From assembly GCF_007991655.1 (NCBI RefSeq), contig NZ_BJYT01000001.1, forward strand, positions 434,001 to 498,000: 64,000 nt of DNA, given 5' to 3'. How positions within the stretch are numbered: the stretch's first letter is position 1; every line of letters starts with the position of its first letter. The notes under the pieces are model-generated. The model had not been told where the DNA came from, did no database searches, and saw nothing but the letters and a program-made list of their open reading frames with translations. The translations under genes were made by a program, and so were the position numbers. This stretch comes from Segetibacter aerophilus (GTDB lineage Bacteria > Bacteroidota > Bacteroidia > Chitinophagales > Chitinophagaceae). Shown here in pieces: positions 60,615 to 64,000 of this stretch.

Positions 60615-61190
60615 ATGGCAGTAAACCCGGGTTTTTTTAGGGGACGTAACCCAAATTTTCGGAAAGAGCAACAACAGGAACATCGGACCAACAGGATGAT
60701 CCGGATACCTGAAGTGAGATTGGTAGGAGAAGGAATTGAGCCAGGTGTTTATCCTACAGAGAAGGCTTTAGCAATGGCTGAGGCACAAGGTCTTGATTTA
60801 GTTGAGATTTCTCCAAACGCAGTTCCACCTGTTTGTAGAATTATTGACTACAAAAAGTTTTTGTACGAGAAGAAGCGCAAGGAGAAGGAGATGAAGGCGA
60901 ACTCGAAGCAGAGCGAGGTGAAGGAAATTCGTTTTACACCAAGTACAGATGAACACGATTTTGACTTTAAGTGTAAACATGCTGAAAAGTTTTTAAAGGA
61001 AGGTGACAAGGTGAAAGCATACGTTCAGTTTAAAGGACGTGCAATTATGTTCAAAGACCGTGGCGAACTACTTCTTTTAAAGTTTGCGGAACGTTTAGCG
61101 GAGACTGGAGTTTTGGAAGGAATGCCTAAAATGGAAGGTAAAAGAATGCTGGTCATTTTTGCACCAAAGGGCCAGAAGAAAAACAAGTAA
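60615..61190 (+). CDS. infC: Translation initiation factor IF-3
   Basis: A 191-residue protein starting at ATG (not AUU), with a basic N-terminal extension (FRGRNPNFRKEQQQEHRTNR) before the IF3-N domain IRIPEVRLVGEGIEPGVYPT, a linker helix YEKKRKEKEMKANSKQSEVK, and the IF3-C domain (EIRFTPSTDEHDFDFKCKHA, GRAIMFKDRGELLLLKF). It keeps 30S subunits free and checks start codons. The usual partners rpmI and rplT do not follow; a terminator lies 22 bases after the stop instead. The upstream 100-base spacer is AT-rich with no hairpin I can see. Confidence 0.97.
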   Translation: MAVNPGFFRGRNPNFRKEQQQEHRTNRMIRIPEVRLVGEGIEPGVYPTEKALAMAEAQGLDLVEISPNAVPPVCRIIDYKKFLYEKKRKEKEMKANSKQSEVKEIRFTPSTDEHDFDFKCKHAEKFLKEGDKVKAYVQFKGRAIMFKDRGELLLLKFAERLAETGVLEGMPKMEGKRMLVIFAPKGQKKNK

Positions 61191-61212
61191 AATTTTCTAA
61201 AATATAGTAACG

Positions 61213-61241
61213 AACAGTAGACGATCTCTACTGTTTTTTTT
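61213..61241 (+). terminator. Intrinsic terminator after infC
   Basis: AACAGTAG (61213-61220) pairs with CTACTGTT (61228-61235), with a 7-base loop and a run of T. It ends the thrS-infC transcript, which therefore lacks rpmI and rplT. Confidence 0.82.
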
Positions 61242-61311
61242 GCGCCCATTATTTCCGTAGGCTTCGTCCTTAGCCGATTTGTTTAATTTTTATTAAAAAT
61301 TTTTATAAAGT

Positions 61312-61344
61312 GTTTGTACAGAAAGTGCCTATGATTTATCTTCG
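61312..61344 (+). promoter_or_regulatory. Promoter for the small gene at 61379
   Basis: TTTG (61312-61315) and TATCTTCG (61337-61344) lie about 20 bases apart, which fits the Bacteroidota -33/-7 pattern TTTG-N19-21-TAnnTTTG with one changed base. It would give a leader of about 30 bases. This argues for the start at 61379 rather than the open upstream ATG at 61310. Confidence 0.45.
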
Positions 61345-61378
61345 CATATTCTATTATCCATCTAAAAAACCTTCTAAT

Positions 61379-61636
61379 ATGAACATTCATTTCAACTTCC
61401 ACGGTTCGACTTATAAAGCGGGCCTGGCAAAACAAGGAGATAACAAATTGGAGGTGTTAATTAAGGATGATGTTTTAGAAAAGCAATTTGGCCATTCTCT
61501 TCCATTCTTCATTGAAAACAAGTCGATAAACTTTGATACTTTCAATCGCTCACATTCCGACTTGTACGCGTTGAATTCTTCTATATCGAAAGCTATTGTT
61601 GAACAGTGCTCGGAAATTTTAGATTCGTCTAATTAA
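61379..61636 (+). CDS. Small protein of 85 residues, function unknown
   Basis: A protein reading MNIHFNFHGSTYKAGLAKQG, then NKLEVLIKDDVLEKQFGHSL, PFFIENKSINFDTFNRSHSD and ending SEILDSSN. It looks like a compact alpha/beta protein without signal peptide, membrane helix or Cys-rich site. It has its own promoter-like region and a strong terminator, and lies where rpmI-rplT would be expected after infC. I do not recognise the family. The clean codon structure and the flanking signals make it likely to be real. Confidence 0.65.
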   Translation: MNIHFNFHGSTYKAGLAKQGDNKLEVLIKDDVLEKQFGHSLPFFIENKSINFDTFNRSHSDLYALNSSISKAIVEQCSEILDSSN

Positions 61637-61662
61637 TTGTTTCCTTTTTAAATATCTCCTTA

Positions 61663-61710
61663 ATAAAAAAAGCGTATAGCAATTATTAAAACTGCTATAC
61701 CCTTTTTTTA
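61663..61710. terminator. Bidirectional terminator between the small gene and gcvP
   Basis: GTATAGCA-like arm (61674-61681) pairs with TGCTATAC (61693-61700), with A runs before and T runs after. It can serve both convergent genes. Confidence 0.82.
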
Positions 61711-61724
61711 TGTTATTGTTTTTA

Positions 61725-64000
61725 TTAGTTGACTCCCATCTCCTGGTAAGACTCGATAGGCTCACAAGTGCAAATCAAATTCCTATCTCCGTAAGTGTTG
61801 TTTACACGACTTATAGCTGGCCAGAATTTGTTGTGCCGTAAGTAATCAAGAGGAAACGCAGCTTGTGAACGACTGTATGAATGGCTCCAATTATCAGCAG
61901 TAATTACCTGCAAACTGTGAGGGGCGTTTTTTAATACGTTGTCAATCTTATCCGCACTGCCTTTTTCAATTGCCACGATTTCTTCATGAATATTAATCAA
62001 CGCATTACAAAATCGATCTAGTTCAGTTTTGGGTTCACTCTCTGTTGGCTCAATCATGATTGTTCCGGCAACAGGGAAACTTAAAGTAGGAGCGTGGAAG
62101 CCATAATCCATTAAACGTTTTGCAACATCTTCTGCTTCAATCCCAAGGCTTTTAAATGGACGGAGGTCAACAATAAATTCATGGGCGCAAGTATTGTTCT
62201 TGCCACTATATAAAATTTTATAGTGTCCTTCGAGCCTTGCCTTCATGTAGTTCGCATTTAAAATAGCATATTCAGTTGCCTTTCTCAACCCTTCTGCTCC
62301 CAGCAGTTTGATGTAAGCGTAACTAATCAGCAAAATACTTGCAGACCCATAAGGAGCGGCGCTTACTGCATTGGCGCTACTTCCTTTATGGATGTTTACG
62401 TGCCCCGGTAAGAAAGGTGCAAGTTTATCATTCACGCAGATCGGTCCCATTCCGGGTCCGCCACCGCCATGGGGGATTGCAAAGGTCTTGTGTAGGTTAA
62501 GGTGACAAACGTCAGCTCCAATAAACCCCGGGGCAGTTAAGCCTACCTGCGCATTCATGTTAGCGCCATCCATATAAACCATTCCTCCATTCTCATGAAT
62601 GATGTTACAAATCTCACGAATACTTTCTTCGAATACCCCGTGGGTGCTCGGGTACGTAACCATTAAGCCTGCCAGGACATCTTTATATTTTTCGGCGTTC
62701 TTTCTTAAATCTTCCACGTCAATATTTCCAGCTTCGTCACATTTTGTAACTACAACTTTAAATCCAGCCATCACTGCACTTGCAGGGTTTGTTCCATGTG
62801 CAGAAATAGGGATGAGTATTACGTTTCTGTGGGCGTCGTTCCTGTCTTCATGATAGTCGCGGATCGCCAGCAAACCGGCGTACTCTCCTTGTGCACCACT
62901 GTTCGGCTGTAATGACGTAGCTGCAAAGCCGGTAATATTACTAAGCCATTTTTCCAATTCAATCACTATTTGATGGTAACCTTGCCACTGATCTGTTGGC
63001 GCAAAAGGATGCATTTTTGAAAATTCAGGCCAGCTTACAGGAATAAGTTCTGTAGCCGAATTTAATTTCATTGTACAACTACCCAAGGGGATCATTGAAT
63101 TGTCAAGACTGAGGTCTTTGTTTTCCAAAGACTTTAAATAACGCATCATCTCCGTCTCGCTGTGGTGCGTATTGAAAACCGGATGCAAAAGAAAAGTAGA
63201 CGTACGAGTCAGAGACGTTGGAATATTTTCAAGGTGGTCATTGTATTCAAACATAACTCCCGCATCTCCCATCCCTTTGATCTCGGCAAACAGGTGGAGT
63301 ATATCAAGCACGTCACATTGCGCGGTTGTTTCATCTATTGCTATTCCAACAAAACCATCGTTAAAATAATGAAAGTTGATTTGCTGCGCTTCAGCGAGGT
63401 TACGTATTGCAGCAACATCATCCACTTTTACTTTTATCGTATCAAAGTAGTGCCTGTTCACCTGTTCGAAGCCCATCTCAACAAGCTCATTGCTGAGAGA
63501 ATTTGCAAGAAGACTAACGCGCTTCGCAATGTTTTTCAATCCTTCTGGTCCATGATAAACCGCATACATTGCAGCCATGTTTGCAAGCAAAGCTTGAGCA
63601 GTACAAATATTGCTGGTTGCTTTTTCACGACGGATATGTTGTTCGCGGGTCTGCAACGCCATACGCAAAGCCCTGTTACCTTCAGTGTCAATGCTTACAC
63701 CTATTATGCGTCCTGGAATAACCCTTTTAAATTCATCCTTAGTAGCAAAGAAGGCTGCATGTGGTCCGCCAAATCCCATGGGTACTCCAAAGCGCTGGCT
63801 TGAACCAATTGCTACATCAGCACCCAATTCTCCCGGGGGGGTCAATAATGTAAGAGCAAGCAAATCAGTAGCGGCAACGACTTTCGCATCTACGGCGCGA
63901 GCTTTTTCGAAAAAGCTTCGATAGTCTTCAACGGCACCATCACTATTTGGATATTGAACAATTACACCAAAAAATGTTTCATCCAGTACCGCAGTTTTAA
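61725..64000 (-). CDS. gcvP: Glycine dehydrogenase (aminomethyl-transferring), 5' part missing
   Basis: The P protein of the glycine cleavage system, which decarboxylates glycine and passes the aminomethyl group to the lipoyl H protein. The frame runs open past the right edge: 63864-64000 reads on as [20 protein letters not shown] and continues into [19 protein letters not shown], so this is a partial gene. The visible part (758 codons of about 950-960) contains the PLP lysine in [20 protein letters not shown], the H-x-G-x-x-A region [19 protein letters not shown] and the usual end [20 protein letters not shown]-like residues. A terminator lies 15 bases after the stop. Confidence 0.97.
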   Translation of the reverse strand, partial: KTAVLDETFFGVIVQYPNSDGAVEDYRSFFEKARAVDAKVVAATDLLALTLLTPPGELGADVAIGSSQRFGVPMGFGGPHAAFFATKDEFKRVIPGRIIGVSIDTEGNRALRMALQTREQHIRREKATSNICTAQALLANMAAMYAVYHGPEGLKNIAKRVSLLANSLSNELVEMGFEQVNRHYFDTIKVKVDDVAAIRNLAEAQQINFHYFNDGFVGIAIDETTAQCDVLDILHLFAEIKGMGDAGVMFEYNDHLENIPTSLTRTSTFLLHPVFNTHHSETEMMRYLKSLENKDLSLDNSMIPLGSCTMKLNSATELIPVSWPEFSKMHPFAPTDQWQGYHQIVIELEKWLSNITGFAATSLQPNSGAQGEYAGLLAIRDYHEDRNDAHRNVILIPISAHGTNPASAVMAGFKVVVTKCDEAGNIDVEDLRKNAEKYKDVLAGLMVTYPSTHGVFEESIREICNIIHENGGMVYMDGANMNAQVGLTAPGFIGADVCHLNLHKTFAIPHGGGGPGMGPICVNDKLAPFLPGHVNIHKGSSANAVSAAPYGSASILLISYAYIKLLGAEGLRKATEYAILNANYMKARLEGHYKILYSGKNNTCAHEFIVDLRPFKSLGIEAEDVAKRLMDYGFHAPTLSFPVAGTIMIEPTESEPKTELDRFCNALINIHEEIVAIEKGSADKIDNVLKNAPHSLQVITADNWSHSYSRSQAAFPLDYLRHNKFWPAISRVNNTYGDRNLICTCEPIESYQEMGVN

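Noticed and set aside
61310-61378. N-terminal extension of the small gene after infC
   Set aside because: It overlaps the likely promoter (61312-61344) and would put the gene start upstream of its own transcription start.
1-64000. tRNA genes, rRNA genes, CRISPR arrays, prophage or integrase genes
   Set aside because: I looked for T-loop GGTTCGAATCC-like motifs, evenly spaced direct repeats, and integrase or transposase motifs and found none that hold up.

Overview
This 64 kb window is chromosomal DNA from a member of the Bacteroidota, most likely of the Chitinophagaceae type. The evidence is two secreted proteins ending in type IX secretion (Por) sorting domains, PorT-like outer-membrane barrels, Tat-type Gfo/Idh/MocA oxidoreductases, short cAMP-binding (Crp) regulators, TAnnTTTG-like -7 boxes, and a general lack of Shine-Dalgarno sequences. 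The family-level placement is an inference from gene style; no rRNA or tRNA gene was found.

Layout. 1-3.3 kb: the end of the spc ribosomal-protein operon (rpsE end, rpmD, rplO, secY, map), with hairpins between rplO/secY, secY/map and after map; infA and the alpha operon do not follow. 3.5-22.3 kb: housekeeping and envelope genes. These are an HI0933-family flavoprotein, a cytochrome c/sorbosone-dehydrogenase-like lipoprotein pair, a T9SS cargo protein, a Crp-type regulator followed by two FNR-box-like palindromes, a GNAT/aminotransferase pair, an M23 peptidase, outer-membrane barrels, Gfo/Idh/MocA enzymes, an M13 peptidase and a CotH-like secreted protein. 22.5-32.9 kb: a signalling island. 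Two decayed 3' ends of histidine kinase genes precede a TPR histidine kinase, a 1618-residue kinase with seven tandem sensory modules, a membrane histidine kinase, a stand-alone receiver, and a receiver-class III cyclase fusion with adenylate-cyclase-type residues. 33-35.4 kb: a YwqK/TonB-like protein and an RhlE-type helicase.

35.7-46.9 kb: a sugar-oxidation neighbourhood. It holds two Gfo/Idh/MocA enzymes, a YdcF protein, a GH20 hexosaminidase, two TIM-barrel isomerases, a nitrilase-family hydrolase, two PhyH dioxygenases and a DUF1080 (3-keto-glycoside hydrolase type) protein. The set suggests oxidation of a sugar or cyclitol at carbon 3, cleavage or epimerisation, and further processing, mostly in the periplasm. 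47-64 kb: mixed housekeeping genes, including a serine beta-lactamase-like hydrolase, a YycJ-type MBL protein, SDR-type threonine dehydrogenase, an Rrf2 regulator diverging from a methyltransferase, rhomboid, rlmH, an M1 peptidase with T9SS tail, ispE, a BFN/UVR nuclease, thrS, infC (without rpmI-rplT after it), a small conserved-looking protein, and gcvP running off the right edge.

The most unusual element is a family of about 13 dispersed intergenic repeats of roughly 50-60 bp. They are built around an odd-centred palindrome that occurs in two forms, GCG-A-CGC and GTG-A-CAC, and the two forms differ by compensating changes. Copies lie between genes across the window and none lies inside a supported gene. 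Next in interest are the seven-module kinase with its cyclase partner and the decayed kinase copies beside it.
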